Source: Blastococcus aurantiacus (lineage in GTDB: Bacteria; Actinomycetota; Actinomycetes; Mycobacteriales; Geodermatophilaceae). From it: a stretch of 64,000 nucleotides of DNA. Both the position numbers and the translations under genes were made by a program. Where the stretch lies: the NCBI RefSeq assembly GCF_900102425.1, contig NZ_FNBT01000007.1, positions 124,001 through 188,000 on the forward strand. Direction: 5' to 3'. A model generated the notes under the pieces. That model was not told where the DNA came from, ran no database searches, and saw only the letters and a program-made list of their open reading frames with translations. This document shows, one piece after another, positions 9,347 through 20,020 of the stretch; position 1 is the stretch's first letter; every line of letters starts with the position of its first letter.

Positions 9347-10275
9347 AGGTCCTGTTCGCCGGCACCCCGGCCCCCGCCGTCCCCTCCCTGGAGGCGCTGC
9401 TGGCCTCGGAGCACGAGGTGGCGGCCGTCCTCACCCGGCCGGACGCGCGGTCCGGCCGCGGCCGGAAGTCCAGCCGGTCCCCGGTCGCCGAGCGCGCGGA
9501 TGCCGCCGGGGTGCCGGTGTTGCAGCCGCGGTCGCCGCGCGAGCCGGAGTTCCTGGCGCAGCTGGCCGACCTCGCCGTCGACTGCGCGCCGGTCGTCGCC
9601 TATGGGGCGCTGATCCCGCAGTCGGCGCTCGACCTGCCCGCGCACGGCTGGGTGAACCTGCACTTCTCGCTGCTGCCCGCCTGGCGGGGCGCCGCACCCG
9701 TGCAGCACGCGATCATGGCCGGCGACGAGATCACCGGTGCGGCGACCTTCCGCCTGGAGGCCGGCCTGGACACCGGACCGGTCTACGGCACCGTCACGGA
9801 GGCGATCGGGCCCCGCGACACGGCGGGAGACCTGCTGGGGCGGCTGGCCGTGAGCGGCGCCCAGCTGCTCGTGGCCACGCTCGACGGCATCGCCGCAGGG
9901 GCGCTGGAGCCGCAGCCCCAGCCGGCCGAGGGCATCAGCCTCGCGCCGAAGGTGGAGCCGGCGGACGCCCGCGTCGACTGGGCGCTGCCCGCCCACGTGG
10001 TCGACCGGCGCATCCGCGGGGTCACACCCGCGCCCGGTGCCTGGACGACGTGGCGCGGCGACCGGCTGCGGCTCGGCCCGGTGACGCCCGTGGCCGACGG
10101 CCCGGAACTGGCGGCCGGCGAGCTGGGCGGTGTGGGCCGCGACGTCCTCGTGGGCACCGGCAACGGCAGCGTGCGGCTGGGCGAGGTGCAGCCGGCCGGC
10201 AAGCGCATGATCCCGGCGGGCGACTGGGCGCGCGGCGCCCGCCTGTCCGCCGGCGACCGGCTGGGGGAGGGGTGA
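9343..10275 (+). CDS. fmt: methionyl-tRNA formyltransferase, probable CTG start
   Basis: Formylates Met-tRNA(fMet) for translation initiation. The 310-residue product begins [20 protein letters not shown], matching the family start, and contains the folate-binding region [20 protein letters not shown] and a C-terminal OB-like domain. No ATG, GTG or TTG lies at the right place. The CTG at 9343 forms a CTGA overlap with the def stop and gives the family N-terminus exactly. The nearest conventional start, GTG 9283, would add 20 unmatched residues inside def. A purine stretch (GAAAGTGAG) sits just upstream. It couples in turn to rsmB by a GTGA overlap. Confidence 0.93.
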   Translation: MKVLFAGTPAPAVPSLEALLASEHEVAAVLTRPDARSGRGRKSSRSPVAERADAAGVPVLQPRSPREPEFLAQLADLAVDCAPVVAYGALIPQSALDLPAHGWVNLHFSLLPAWRGAAPVQHAIMAGDEITGAATFRLEAGLDTGPVYGTVTEAIGPRDTAGDLLGRLAVSGAQLLVATLDGIAAGALEPQPQPAEGISLAPKVEPADARVDWALPAHVVDRRIRGVTPAPGAWTTWRGDRLRLGPVTPVADGPELAAGELGGVGRDVLVGTGNGSVRLGEVQPAGKRMIPAGDWARGARLSAGDRLGEG

Positions 10276-11669
10276 CCCGCTTGCCCCAGCGTCCGGCCGG
10301 AGGGCCGCGGCGCGGGAAGCGCCCGCACCCCGCCACGCGGCGGCGTCCCCTGGACGGCGCCCGCCTGACCGCCTACGACGTGCTCGACGGCGTGACGTCC
10401 CGTGACGCGTACGCCAACCTGCTGCTGCCGCAGCTGCTCCGCGAGCGCGGCCTCGACACCCGCGACGCCGCCTTCGCCACCCAGCTGGCCTACGGCACCC
10501 TGCGGGCGGCCGGCACGCTGGACGCGGTGCTGTCCGGGCTGGTCGACCGACCCCTGGGGGAGCTCGATCCGCGCGTGCTCGACCTCCTCCGGCTGGGCGC
10601 CTACCAGCTGATCGACCTGCGGGTGCCGTCGCACGCCGCTGTCGACACCACCGTGGACCTAGCCCGGGCGATCGTGGGCACCGGCGCGTCCGGGCTGGTC
10701 AACGCGGTGCTGCGCAAGGTCGCCGCCGGCGGTGACCGCATGCAGTGGCTACACGCGCTCGGTGGCGATCGCGAGCAGCAGCTCGCCCTGGCCACCGACC
10801 ACCCGGCCTGGATCGTCGACGCGTGGCGCGACGCCCTGGGTGGCGAGGAGGAGCTCGAGCCGGCGCTCATGGCCGACGACGCCGCGCCGGAGGTGCACCT
10901 CGTGGCCCGCCGGGTGGCACGGGCGGAGCTGGTCGAGGAGTCCGGCGGATCACCTGGCCCCTACTCGCCCTTCGCCGTCCGCCTCCCCGGCGGTGATCCG
11001 GGACGGCTGGCCTCGGTGCGCTCAGGGCGGGCGGCCGTGCAGGACGAGGGCAGCCAGCTCGCTGGGTTGCTGCTGACCCGGGCGCCGCTGGAGGGCCCGG
11101 ACGCCGCCTGGCTGGACATGTGCGCGGGCCCCGGCGGCAAGGCGGGGCTACTGGCGGCCGTCCGGCCCGAGGGCGTGCGGCTGACCGCGGCCGACCGTGC
11201 TCCGCACCGCGCCGACCTGGTCCGCCAGGCGCTGCGGGACGAGGCCGACGTCGAGGTGCTGGCCGCCGACGGCCGCGAGGCCCCGTGGCAGGCCGGGTCG
11301 TTCGACCGGGTGCTGCTCGACGCGCCGTGCACGGGGTTGGGCGCGCTGCGCCGTCGTCCCGAGGTGCGCTGGCGGCGCACGCCCGAGGACGTCGCCCCGC
11401 TGGTGGAGCTGCAGGTGGAGCTGCTGGCGAGCGCGCTGGCGTCGGTGCGGGTCGGGGGAGTGGTCGCCTACGTGACCTGCTCGCCGCACACCGAGGAGAC
11501 CGTCGGCGTCGTCGAGGTGGCGGCCGCCCGCGATGACGTCGAGGTGCTGCCGGTCGCGCCGCTGTTCCCGGAGGTGCCGGGCATCGCGCGAGGGGACTAC
11601 GGGCAGCTGTGGCCGCACCGGCACGGCACCGACGCGATGTTCATGGCGCTGCTCCGCCGCATCCGCTGA
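10272..11669 (+). CDS. rsmB: 16S rRNA m5C967 methyltransferase RsmB
   Basis: SAM-dependent methyltransferase that modifies C967 of 16S rRNA. The 465-residue protein has a basic lead (about 30 residues), a NusB-like RNA-binding domain to about residue 170, and a Rossmann methyltransferase domain. The latter shows [10 protein letters not shown] (SAM site), [18 protein letters not shown] with the PC motif, and [10 protein letters not shown] with the catalytic Cys in TCS. The GTG start overlaps the fmt stop. It ends ten bases before the convergent DUF222/HNH gene. Confidence 0.92.
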   Translation: MTRLPQRPAGGPRRGKRPHPATRRRPLDGARLTAYDVLDGVTSRDAYANLLLPQLLRERGLDTRDAAFATQLAYGTLRAAGTLDAVLSGLVDRPLGELDPRVLDLLRLGAYQLIDLRVPSHAAVDTTVDLARAIVGTGASGLVNAVLRKVAAGGDRMQWLHALGGDREQQLALATDHPAWIVDAWRDALGGEEELEPALMADDAAPEVHLVARRVARAELVEESGGSPGPYSPFAVRLPGGDPGRLASVRSGRAAVQDEGSQLAGLLLTRAPLEGPDAAWLDMCAGPGGKAGLLAAVRPEGVRLTAADRAPHRADLVRQALRDEADVEVLAADGREAPWQAGSFDRVLLDAPCTGLGALRRRPEVRWRRTPEDVAPLVELQVELLASALASVRVGGVVAYVTCSPHTEETVGVVEVAAARDDVEVLPVAPLFPEVPGIARGDYGQLWPHRHGTDAMFMALLRRIR

Positions 11670-11679
11670 TACCGGCGTC

Positions 11680-13257
11680 TCAGAAGGGCGGCGGCTCGTC
11701 GTCCGGCTCGGGGATGCGGAGGCCGGGTGGTCGGGTGGCCCGGGTGACCCCGCTGGGGGTGCGGACGGTGAGCGTGCCGTCGGCGGTCATCGTGAAGCGC
11801 CAGCCCGCTGCGTGGGTCTTGAGCCGGTGGTGCCGACGGCACAGGCAGCACAGGTTCTCGCAGGTCGTCCTCCCGCCGTCTTCGTGCGGGAGGACGTGGT
11901 CGAGGTCCGTCCGGCCCGCGGAGTTGCGGCAGCCGGGATGCCGGCAGGTGCGGTCCCGGGTGGTCGTGTAGCGACGCTGGGCGGGACTCGGCCGGTAGCG
12001 GTCCACGGCGGCCGGACGGTCGAGCAGCGCGCACCGGCAGTCACCGTCCCGGTGGGACAGGCAGCCACGGCGGACGAGGCGCTCGAGTTCATGCCGGGTG
12101 ACCACGGCGCGCAGGGCTCCGGTCGACGGGTCGGTCAGCGCAAGGTGCAGCGTGCCGCCCGCCGGCGCCTGGAGTCCGCCGGGGCAGAGGGCGTCCAGCT
12201 GTTCGAGCAGCTTGCGCAGGTGCCCGGCGGTGATCGGTTCGCCGTCGACCTCCGCCGGTGACGCGGGAGCGCAGTGATCGGCCGGCGACCCGGCGGGTGC
12301 GGCGCAGTCGCCCTGTGCCGCGGCCCCGGACAGGAGCGTGCCCAGATCCGCCGACACGGTCAGGTGCGCGGTGACCGGCGGCCGGGAGTCGTCCCACGGA
12401 CGGAGGACCAGATCGGCCAGGACGCCGACCCGGAGCTGACCGATCGGCTGGGAATCGCCGTCGCCCCAGGCCAGGCGGGCGTGAGCGTCGACCGCCTCGC
12501 GGATCGCGGCGGCCAGCGGCTGGGGCAGGAAGGCGCGGAGCTCGGCCATCCCGTCGCGGACGGGGGTGAGGGTGACGTCAGCGCAGCGCTCGGCCCGCTT
12601 CCGGCGGCGGTCCGCGGCGGTGGCGTCCACCCGGAGCAGCTCCGCCCGTGCGAGCGCCCGCAGCCGGGACACCGACACGGTGGCCGCGCGCGGCAGCAGA
12701 GCCGCCTCGATCCGCTGGAGGACCACCGGCTCGAGGTCACGGGCCGCGTCGGCAAGTTCGACGGCCAGCGCACGTGCGCGCGGCCAGTCCAGTTCGCCGT
12801 CGGCGAGCGCCGCCCACGTCGACGGCAGCCGCTCCACCAGCACCCAGGCGGTGTCGGCCAGCACGGTGGCGGCCGTGCGTGAGCAGTTCAGGACCAGAGC
12901 CAGTTCATCGGCGAAGAACTCGCTCACACCGGCCGTCGGCTCCCGCCCCGGCCCCGGTGACCAACCCTCCGACGCCGCACCCGGCTCGCCGAGCACCCGG
13001 TCCGCGCTGTCGGGGCGGCGCCCGGCCAGCCCGGCGACCAGCTCAGCCTTGTAGGCGGCCAGCGCCGACTCCACCTGGACCAGCCGCTGCAGCTCGGCGG
13101 CGATCTCACCGTCGGTGCGGGCGGCGACCGGCAGCAGGTCGCTGAGCCGGCCCGGCCGGGCGGTCACGCCCACCGGCAGTGGCTGCTCGGGCCACGGCAC
13201 GGTGGTCAGCGGCGTGACCGACACCGCCACTCCGTAGCCGCCGCCCATGTCGAACAT
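11680..13257 (-). CDS. DUF222 / HNH endonuclease '13E12 repeat' family protein
   Basis: A 525-residue protein with a DUF222 domain over roughly residues 60-330 and a C-terminal HNH nuclease motif near residues 435-480. The motif has paired Cys-His metal ligands (CRHPGC, the core DLDHVLPHEDGG, then NLCCLCRRHHRLK). Such genes are dispersed and variable in actinobacteria (REP13E12 in M. tuberculosis); their role is not settled, and mobility or DNA damage functions are suggested. The ATG at 13257 lies inside a perfect SOS box, and a -10 candidate (TATCGT, 13265-13270) sits seven bases ahead. No repeats or target duplications bound it, so I do not call it a mobile element. Confidence 0.88.
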   Translation of the reverse strand: MFDMGGGYGVAVSVTPLTTVPWPEQPLPVGVTARPGRLSDLLPVAARTDGEIAAELQRLVQVESALAAYKAELVAGLAGRRPDSADRVLGEPGAASEGWSPGPGREPTAGVSEFFADELALVLNCSRTAATVLADTAWVLVERLPSTWAALADGELDWPRARALAVELADAARDLEPVVLQRIEAALLPRAATVSVSRLRALARAELLRVDATAADRRRKRAERCADVTLTPVRDGMAELRAFLPQPLAAAIREAVDAHARLAWGDGDSQPIGQLRVGVLADLVLRPWDDSRPPVTAHLTVSADLGTLLSGAAAQGDCAAPAGSPADHCAPASPAEVDGEPITAGHLRKLLEQLDALCPGGLQAPAGGTLHLALTDPSTGALRAVVTRHELERLVRRGCLSHRDGDCRCALLDRPAAVDRYRPSPAQRRYTTTRDRTCRHPGCRNSAGRTDLDHVLPHEDGGRTTCENLCCLCRRHHRLKTHAAGWRFTMTADGTLTVRTPSGVTRATRPPGLRIPEPDDEPPPF

Positions 13258-13265
13258 GCGTTCGA
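13250..13265 (-). promoter_or_regulatory. SOS box (LexA site) over the DUF222/HNH start
   Basis: TCGAAC-ATGC-GTTCGA is a perfect match to the mycobacterial SOS box TCGAAC-N4-GTTCGA. Its centre contains the start codon of the HNH gene, and it abuts a -10 candidate, so LexA binding would block both RNA polymerase and the start site. 13E12-family genes are known LexA targets in M. tuberculosis. Confidence 0.85.
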
Positions 13266-13347
13266 CGATAGGTGCGGGGTGTGACAGTTCCAGCCGGTGC
13301 GACAGCGGAGCCCACAGCCGGCCCCGTCGACGTGAGGCGCCGTGGGG

Positions 13348-13668
13348 TCAGGACCCGCCGGTCTCGTCCTCGCTGTCGAAAGCGAGCGTCAGCGTGGAGT
13401 GGTAGGCCGGGGAGGCTCCGGACACCTCAACACTGCTTCGCACCGGCGCCTGGTCAGCAGGCCATACCTCGACGGCGCGGAAGGCGTACCCGTCTTGTTC
13501 GGCCGCCTCGAAGGTGAACTCCACGGTCAGTCCGGCATCGAGCTCCCTGTACCCGGGGACGAGGACGGCTGAGAAATGCATCCAGCAGCCGCCCGGAGTG
13601 GCCGCGGAGTCGAGGACTCCCCATCCCTCCTCGGCATGCCACACGCGGACCTCGCCTCGTGACGTCAT
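13348..13668 (-). CDS. cold-shock-domain-like small protein
   Basis: A 106-residue protein that resembles a single cold-shock domain, a nucleic-acid-binding OB fold. The N-terminus GEVRVWHAEEGWGVLDS aligns with the usual G-V-K-W-F...KGFGFI strand, followed by CWMHFSAVL (RNP2-like) and GLTVEFTFEAAEQDGYAFRAVEVWP. Several aromatic RNA-contact residues are changed, so nucleic-acid binding is not certain. A longer frame upstream is open, but the ATG at 13668 gives the domain start and is preceded by GATACT at exactly six bases, fitting a leaderless message. Confidence 0.7.
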   Translation of the reverse strand: MTSRGEVRVWHAEEGWGVLDSAATPGGCWMHFSAVLVPGYRELDAGLTVEFTFEAAEQDGYAFRAVEVWPADQAPVRSSVEVSGASPAYHSTLTLAFDSEDETGGS

Positions 13669-13770
13669 GCACCCAGTATCGCGGCGACGCCTGATCAGGT
13701 GCCGGGATGCGACGCGCCAACCCACCGATCGAGCAGCGACCACACGTCCACCGTGAGGGGGGGACAGCGG

Positions 13771-14263
13771 TCAGCCGACCTGGTCGACCGCCCGCTCGGC
13801 GTACGGCGGGTCGTCCAGCCAGCGGCGGGCGCGCTGCCGGGAGATCCGGTCGACGACCACGGCGCCGACCGCGACGGCGAGCAGAGCCGGGGCAGGAGCG
13901 GCGTCCCAGCCGTCCTCCCGCTGCCACCCGACGAGTGCGCAGCCGACGGCCCGGGCCGCCAGAACGAGGGGCAGCCCCCACGCCGGCCACGGCGAGCGGG
14001 TCAGTGACTCCCGCGCGTGGTCCTGCGTCGCCGCCCGCACTTCCGGATCGGGGTCCTCGTGCCTGCGCAAGCGCCGCAGCGGTCGCCATGCGGGTGAGCC
14101 GCGTGCCGTAGGGGTGCCAGAGCCGGCGCCAGACGAGGACGGCGAGCACGAACGGCACGCACCCGCCCTGCTCCCAACCGATCAGCGCGTCGGACGCCCA
14201 GCCGACGACCGCGACCACCGCCCAGGCGCCGGCGATCCAGCGGACGTACGCGCTGTCCCACAC
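13771..14263 (-). pseudogene. third tandem membrane protein, frameshifted
   Basis: A GTG at 14263 follows an excellent ribosome-binding site (GGAGGAGGAA, 14271-14280). It opens a frame encoding two membrane segments (around VRWIAGAWAVVAVVGWASD and FVLAVLVWRRLW) up to LTRMA near 14083. Sensible coding then resumes in another frame (RRLRRHEDPDPEV onward), with two more membrane segments and the ending RARRWLDDPPYAER, close to the RRWLADPPGPP ends of the two upstream paralogues. The parts differ by one base, with the shift between about 14062 and 14085. This is a frameshifted gene or a sequencing error. The function is unknown; expression is probably from the paralogue upstream. Confidence 0.6.
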
Positions 14264-14292
14264 GCCAGCGTTCCTCCTCCGGCCGACGTCGA

Positions 14293-14844
14293 TCAGTCCC
14301 GCGGCGGGCCGGGCGGACCGGCGAGCCAGCGTCGCCCGGCGCGGGCCTCGCGCTCGGCGGCGTACAGGTGGACCACCGCGCCGACGACCACGAGGACCGC
14401 TCCGGGCACGGCCCATGCCGGCTGGTCCCACTGCCCGAAGGCCAGCAGGAGACCGACCGCGGCGAGCGCCAGCGACCAGGCGATGTAGCGGCCGGCGACG
14501 AAGCCCTCCGCGGTGGCGTCCGCTGCCTCGCGTCGGCCGACGCCGGGATCGACCGAGCGCAGGACCGCGTACTCGGCCAGCAGCACCCCGGCCTGGTCCT
14601 CCCGACCGCGCTCGGTGCCGAACTGCCACACCGCCGCCCCGGCCACCAGGAGCAGGACAGCAGCCACGCCGAACCACGCCGCCGCCGTCCGCGACGCCGG
14701 TTCGAGGAGCAGCAACGCGGCGCCGGCCAGGAGCGGCAGCTGGGTGCCGCACTGGGTCGCCAGCGTCTCCCGGGCGCGCTGGGCCGCCTCCGCCGTCGCG
14801 TCGTCGGCCAGCTCGCGGGCGGGCGTCCGGGTGGCGTCGGTCAC
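14293..14844 (-). CDS. membrane protein of unknown function, tandem paralogue 2
   Basis: A 183-residue protein I do not recognise. A charged amphipathic N-terminus (MTDATRTPARELADDATAEA) is followed by about four hydrophobic segments and a C-terminal RRWLAGPPGPPRD tail. It is clearly related to the next gene (14897-15445) in its start, tail and hydrophobic pattern. The GTG start sits exactly six bases after TAGCCT (14851-14856), so the message looks leaderless. The frameshifted third member follows after 29 bases. An inner-membrane location is inferred from hydrophobicity only. Confidence 0.75.
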   Translation of the reverse strand: MTDATRTPARELADDATAEAAQRARETLATQCGTQLPLLAGAALLLLEPASRTAAAWFGVAAVLLLVAGAAVWQFGTERGREDQAGVLLAEYAVLRSVDPGVGRREAADATAEGFVAGRYIAWSLALAAVGLLLAFGQWDQPAWAVPGAVLVVVGAVVHLYAAEREARAGRRWLAGPPGPPRD

Positions 14845-14850
14845 GCGCGC

Positions 14851-14856
14851 AGGCTA
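14851..14856 (-). promoter_or_regulatory. -10 box for leaderless paralogue 2
   Basis: TAGCCT is six bases before the GTG at 14844. The surrounding 23 bases are almost identical to the promoter of paralogue 1, so the promoter was duplicated with the gene. Confidence 0.55.
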
Positions 14857-14896
14857 GGGCACCCGTCGGCCCGACGAGCCCATCCGCGCCCGGCGG

Positions 14897-15445
14897 TCAG
14901 TCGCGCGGGGGACCGGGCGGATCGGCCAGCCAGCGCCGGGCGGCCCGCGTCAGGCGCAGCTTGTCGGCCAGGAGCACGACGCAACCGATCGACACCAGCA
15001 CCGCGCCCGGCACGGCGGTGGCGAGGCGCTCCCAGGAGGCGAGCGCCAGCTGCGGCGCGAGGAACAGCGGGAGCAGCAGGAGCCACGTCCACTCGCGCGC
15101 CATCTGCTGCGCCTGGCGGTCAGCGGGCGCGCGGCGCCCCGGCCCCGGGTCGACGTGGTGCACGACGGCGTACTCCGCGATCAGCCGGCTTCTCTCCCGC
15201 CGGCGTCCCGCTGCGGTACCGAACGCCAGCCAGACGATCGCCCCCAGAAGCGCCGCGAAGGCCGCTGCCGTCGTCCACCCCTCCGCCGACCATCGAGCCG
15301 GGTCGAACCGGAGGAGGACGAACCCGACGGAGAGGGAGGACAGGCCCAGCGCGACCACGCGCAGGTTGTGTCGGGCACGCTCGGCGACCTTCGCCGTCGC
15401 GTCGTCGCCGATCTCCCGGGTGGGAGCCCGTGTGCCGTCCGTCAC
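14897..15445 (-). CDS. membrane protein of unknown function, tandem paralogue 1
   Basis: A 182-residue protein with the same plan as its neighbour: MTDGTRAPTREIGDDATAKV at the N-terminus, four hydrophobic segments, and an RRWLADPPGPPRD tail. No catalytic motif is visible. Its GTG start follows TAACCT by six bases. It is transcribed divergently from rpe across a 63-base gap. The pair plus the frameshifted third copy look like a local tandem expansion. Confidence 0.75.
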   Translation of the reverse strand: MTDGTRAPTREIGDDATAKVAERARHNLRVVALGLSSLSVGFVLLRFDPARWSAEGWTTAAAFAALLGAIVWLAFGTAAGRRRERSRLIAEYAVVHHVDPGPGRRAPADRQAQQMAREWTWLLLLPLFLAPQLALASWERLATAVPGAVLVSIGCVVLLADKLRLTRAARRWLADPPGPPRD

Positions 15446-15451
15446 GCGCGC

Positions 15452-15502
15452 AGGTTAGGGCACCCGGAGGCGGCAGGAACACGGTTCCGCCCCACCTAGA
15501 CT
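15452..15502. promoter_or_regulatory. divergent leaderless promoters with shared inverted repeat
   Basis: On the minus strand TAACCT (15452-15457) is six bases before the membrane-protein GTG at 15445. On the plus strand TAGACT (15497-15502) is six bases before the rpe GTG at 15509. Between them lies a perfect inverted repeat, GGAAC-ACG-GTTCC (15476-15488), placed where both -35 regions would fall, so one regulator could act on both genes. Confidence 0.5.
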
Positions 15503-15508
15503 CCGTCC

Positions 15509-16180
15509 GTGTCCCGGCAGCCCATGATCGCGCCCAGCCTGCTCTCCGCCGACTTCGCCCACCTGGCCGACGAGGTCGCCCGCGTCGCGGACGCCGACTG
15601 GCTGCACGTCGACGTCATGGACGCGCACTTCGTCCCGAACCTGACCCTCGGCCTGCCGGTGGCCCAGGCGATCCAGGCGGTCAGTCCGGTCCCGCTGGAC
15701 TGCCACCTGATGATCGAGGATCCGGACCGGTGGGCGCCGGGCTACGCCGAGATGGGCGCCCGCAACGTCACCGTCCACGCCGAGGCCTGCACCGACCCGC
15801 GCGCCGTCGCCCGTGACCTGCGCGCCGCCGGAGCGCTGGCCGGACTGGCCATCAAGCCCGGCACCCCGCTCGAGGACTACCTCGACGTCCTGCCCGACTT
15901 CGACACCCTGCTGGTCATGAGCGTCGAGCCGGGCTTCGGCGGGCAGTCGTTCATCGCCGACGTACTGCCCAAGGCGCGCAGGGCGCGGGAGCTGGTCGAC
16001 GCCGGCCACCTCACGCTTCTCGTCGAGATCGACGGCGGCATCAACGCCGACACGATCGAGCAGGCCGCGGAGGCCGGCGTCGACATGTTCGTCGCGGGCT
16101 CCGCCGTCTACGGCGCCGACGACCCCGCCAAGGCCATCGCAGCGCTGCGCGCGCAGGCCGCCGCGGCGATGTCCGGATGA
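15509..16180 (+). CDS. rpe: ribulose-phosphate 3-epimerase
   Basis: Interconverts ribulose 5-phosphate and xylulose 5-phosphate in the pentose phosphate pathway. In actinobacteria it often heads the riboflavin operon, since ribulose 5-phosphate is a riboflavin precursor. The 223-residue TIM barrel shows APSLLSADF at the start, the metal-binding [12 protein letters not shown], a His in [22 protein letters not shown] and the second metal Asp in EIDGGIN. The GTG start has a -10 box six bases upstream. It overlaps ribD by four bases (ATGA). Confidence 0.95.
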   Translation: MSRQPMIAPSLLSADFAHLADEVARVADADWLHVDVMDAHFVPNLTLGLPVAQAIQAVSPVPLDCHLMIEDPDRWAPGYAEMGARNVTVHAEACTDPRAVARDLRAAGALAGLAIKPGTPLEDYLDVLPDFDTLLVMSVEPGFGGQSFIADVLPKARRARELVDAGHLTLLVEIDGGINADTIEQAAEAGVDMFVAGSAVYGADDPAKAIAALRAQAAAAMSG

Positions 16181-17232
16181 CCGACCCCGAACGGCGGGCG
16201 ATGGCGCGCGCCCGCTGGCTGGGCGCCTCGGTCCTCGGCACCACGAGCCCGAACCCCGCCGTCGGTGCCGTCGTCCTCGCGGCCGACGGCACGGTCGCCG
16301 GCGAGGGCGCGACCCAGCCGCCCGGCGGCGCGCACGCCGAGGTGTGGGCACTCGCGGCAGCGGGGGAGCGAGCCCGCGGCGGCACCGCCGTCGTGACGCT
16401 CGAGCCGTGCGCGCACACCGGCCGCACCGGGCCGTGCGCCGACGCGCTGATCGCCGCCGGGGTGGCCCGCGTGGTCGTCGCCGTCCCGGAGCCCACGGAA
16501 CTCGCCGCAGGGGGAGCCGACCGGCTGCGCGCGGCCGGCATCGACGTCGAGGTAGGTGTCGAGCAGGACGAGGCCGAGCTCGGAGCACTGGGACCGTGGC
16601 TGACCGGGGTGCGGGAGCACCGCCCGCAGGTCGTCTGGAAGGTCGCCGCCACCCTCGACGGCCGGGTCGCCGCCGCCGACGGGAGTAGCCGCTGGATCAC
16701 CGGCGAGCAGGCGCGCGCCGCCGTCCACCGGCTGCGCGCCACCTGCGACGCCGTCGTCGTCGGCTCCGGGACCGCCGTGACCGACGACCCCCAGCTCACC
16801 GTGCGCGACGCCGACGGTCGCGACGCCGAGCGGCAGCCGCTCCGGGTCGTCGTCGACCGCCGGGGGCGCCTCCCGGAGGGCGCCCGCGTACTGGACGACG
16901 CCGCCCCCACGCTCGTCAGCCGGGCTGCCGACCCGGCCGAGTTGCTGGCCGAGCTCTACGACCGCGACGTGCGGCGGGTGCTGCTCGAGGGCGGCCCGAC
17001 CCTGGCCGCCGCCTTCCTCCGCGCCGGGCTGGTCGACGAGGCCGTGGTGCACCTCGCACCGAAGCTCCTGGGCGCCGGCCCTGCCCTGGTGGGCGACCTG
17101 GGAATCTCTTCGATCGCCGATGCGCTGTCCTTCGAGACGGTCGAGATCCTCCCCATGGGTGGGGACGTGCAGCTCCGCCTGCTGCCCACCCGGCACACTG
17201 GGGCCCGACAGTCCGTCCTGGAAGGGAGCTGA
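16177..17232 (+). CDS. ribD: riboflavin deaminase/reductase RibD
   Basis: Bifunctional enzyme catalysing deamination and then sugar reduction of the pyrimidine intermediate in riboflavin synthesis. The N-terminal deaminase domain (about 1-145) has the zinc site: His-Ala-Glu in [10 protein letters not shown] and two Cys in [16 protein letters not shown]. The C-terminal reductase begins near residue 150 with [13 protein letters not shown] and continues with [10 protein letters not shown] and [12 protein letters not shown]. The length of 351 residues is standard. It overlaps rpe and sits two bases before ribE. Confidence 0.94.
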   Translation: MTDPERRAMARARWLGASVLGTTSPNPAVGAVVLAADGTVAGEGATQPPGGAHAEVWALAAAGERARGGTAVVTLEPCAHTGRTGPCADALIAAGVARVVVAVPEPTELAAGGADRLRAAGIDVEVGVEQDEAELGALGPWLTGVREHRPQVVWKVAATLDGRVAAADGSSRWITGEQARAAVHRLRATCDAVVVGSGTAVTDDPQLTVRDADGRDAERQPLRVVVDRRGRLPEGARVLDDAAPTLVSRAADPAELLAELYDRDVRRVLLEGGPTLAAAFLRAGLVDEAVVHLAPKLLGAGPALVGDLGISSIADALSFETVEILPMGGDVQLRLLPTRHTGARQSVLEGS

Positions 17233-17233
17233 G

Positions 17234-17838
17234 GTGTTCACCGGCATCGTCGAAGAGGTGGGCACGCTCGTCGTCCGCGAGGAGCAGACCGACGCCGCCC
17301 GGATGGAGATCCGGGCGCACAAGGTGCTCCAGGACGTCGCCCTCGGCGACTCCATCTCGGTCAACGGCGTCTGCCTGACCGTGACCGACGTCCGCGACGG
17401 CGTCTGGAGCACCGACGTCATGGCCGAGACGCTGCGCCGCAGCAGCCTCGGCAAGGCGGACGAGGGCACCCGGGTCAACCTGGAGCGCGCCGTCACCGCC
17501 CACACCCGCCTCGGCGGGCACATGGTGCAGGGGCACGTGGACGGCGTCGGGACCGTGCTGACCCGCGAGCCCAGCACCCACTGGGAGGTCTTCCGCATCG
17601 CGCTGCCGGCGGGGCTGGCCCGGTACGTCGTCGAGAAGGGCTCCATCGCCGTCGACGGCGTCTCGCTGACCGTCAGCGCCGTGAGCGCGGCCACCGACCC
17701 CGAGCCCTGGTTCGAGGTCAGCCTGATCCCCACCACCCTCCGCGAGACGACGCTGGGCACGCGCGCCCCGGGGGACCCCGTCAACCTGGAGGTCGACGTG
17801 ATCGCCAAGTACGTCGAACGACTGCTGGAGGCACGTCG

Positions 17839-17842
<4 letters not shown>
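17234..17842 (+). CDS. ribE: riboflavin synthase alpha chain
   Basis: Dismutates two lumazine molecules to riboflavin. The 202-residue protein has the expected two homologous halves: the first begins [10 protein letters not shown] with [11 protein letters not shown], and the second begins near residue 96 with [13 protein letters not shown] followed by [11 protein letters not shown]. The GTG start at 17234 follows a GGGAGCTGAG ribosome-binding stretch. Its stop overlaps the ribBA start by four bases. It acts with RibH lumazine synthase encoded just downstream. Confidence 0.95.
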
Positions 17843-19928
<2,086 letters not shown>

Positions 19929-19930
<2 letters not shown>

Positions 19931-19986
19931 AAGGACCCTCCTGCCCCCCACTGCTCGCGAGCTCGCAGCGGGGCCCTGCAGGAGGG
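19929..19986 (+). terminator. AGAAGGACC-type 3' hairpin after hisE (copy B)
   Basis: AGAAGGACC begins inside the hisE stop codon. CCCTCCTGC (19936-19944) pairs perfectly with GCAGGAGGG (19978-19986), an inner CCCC/GGGG stem follows, and the loop region carries CTCGCGAGCTCG. The stem sequence differs wholly from copy A while pairing is kept. Because hisG follows in the same direction, it may attenuate rather than end the transcript. Confidence 0.65.
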
Positions 19987-20020
19987 CCGCCCTGTCAGCT
20001 CACGTCTGAGGAGTGTCCGC

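Noticed and set aside
11680-13257. DUF222/HNH gene as an intact mobile element
   Set aside because: No terminal repeats, target duplication or homing intron/intein structure could be seen around it.
13771-14070. A separate gene starting at TTG 14070
   Set aside because: It has no ribosome-binding site and continues the membrane-protein pattern of the upstream frame, so a frameshift explains it better.
15446-15508. Possible FMN riboswitch before rpe-rib
   Set aside because: The gap is 63 bases, and rpe appears leaderless, leaving no room for an FMN element.
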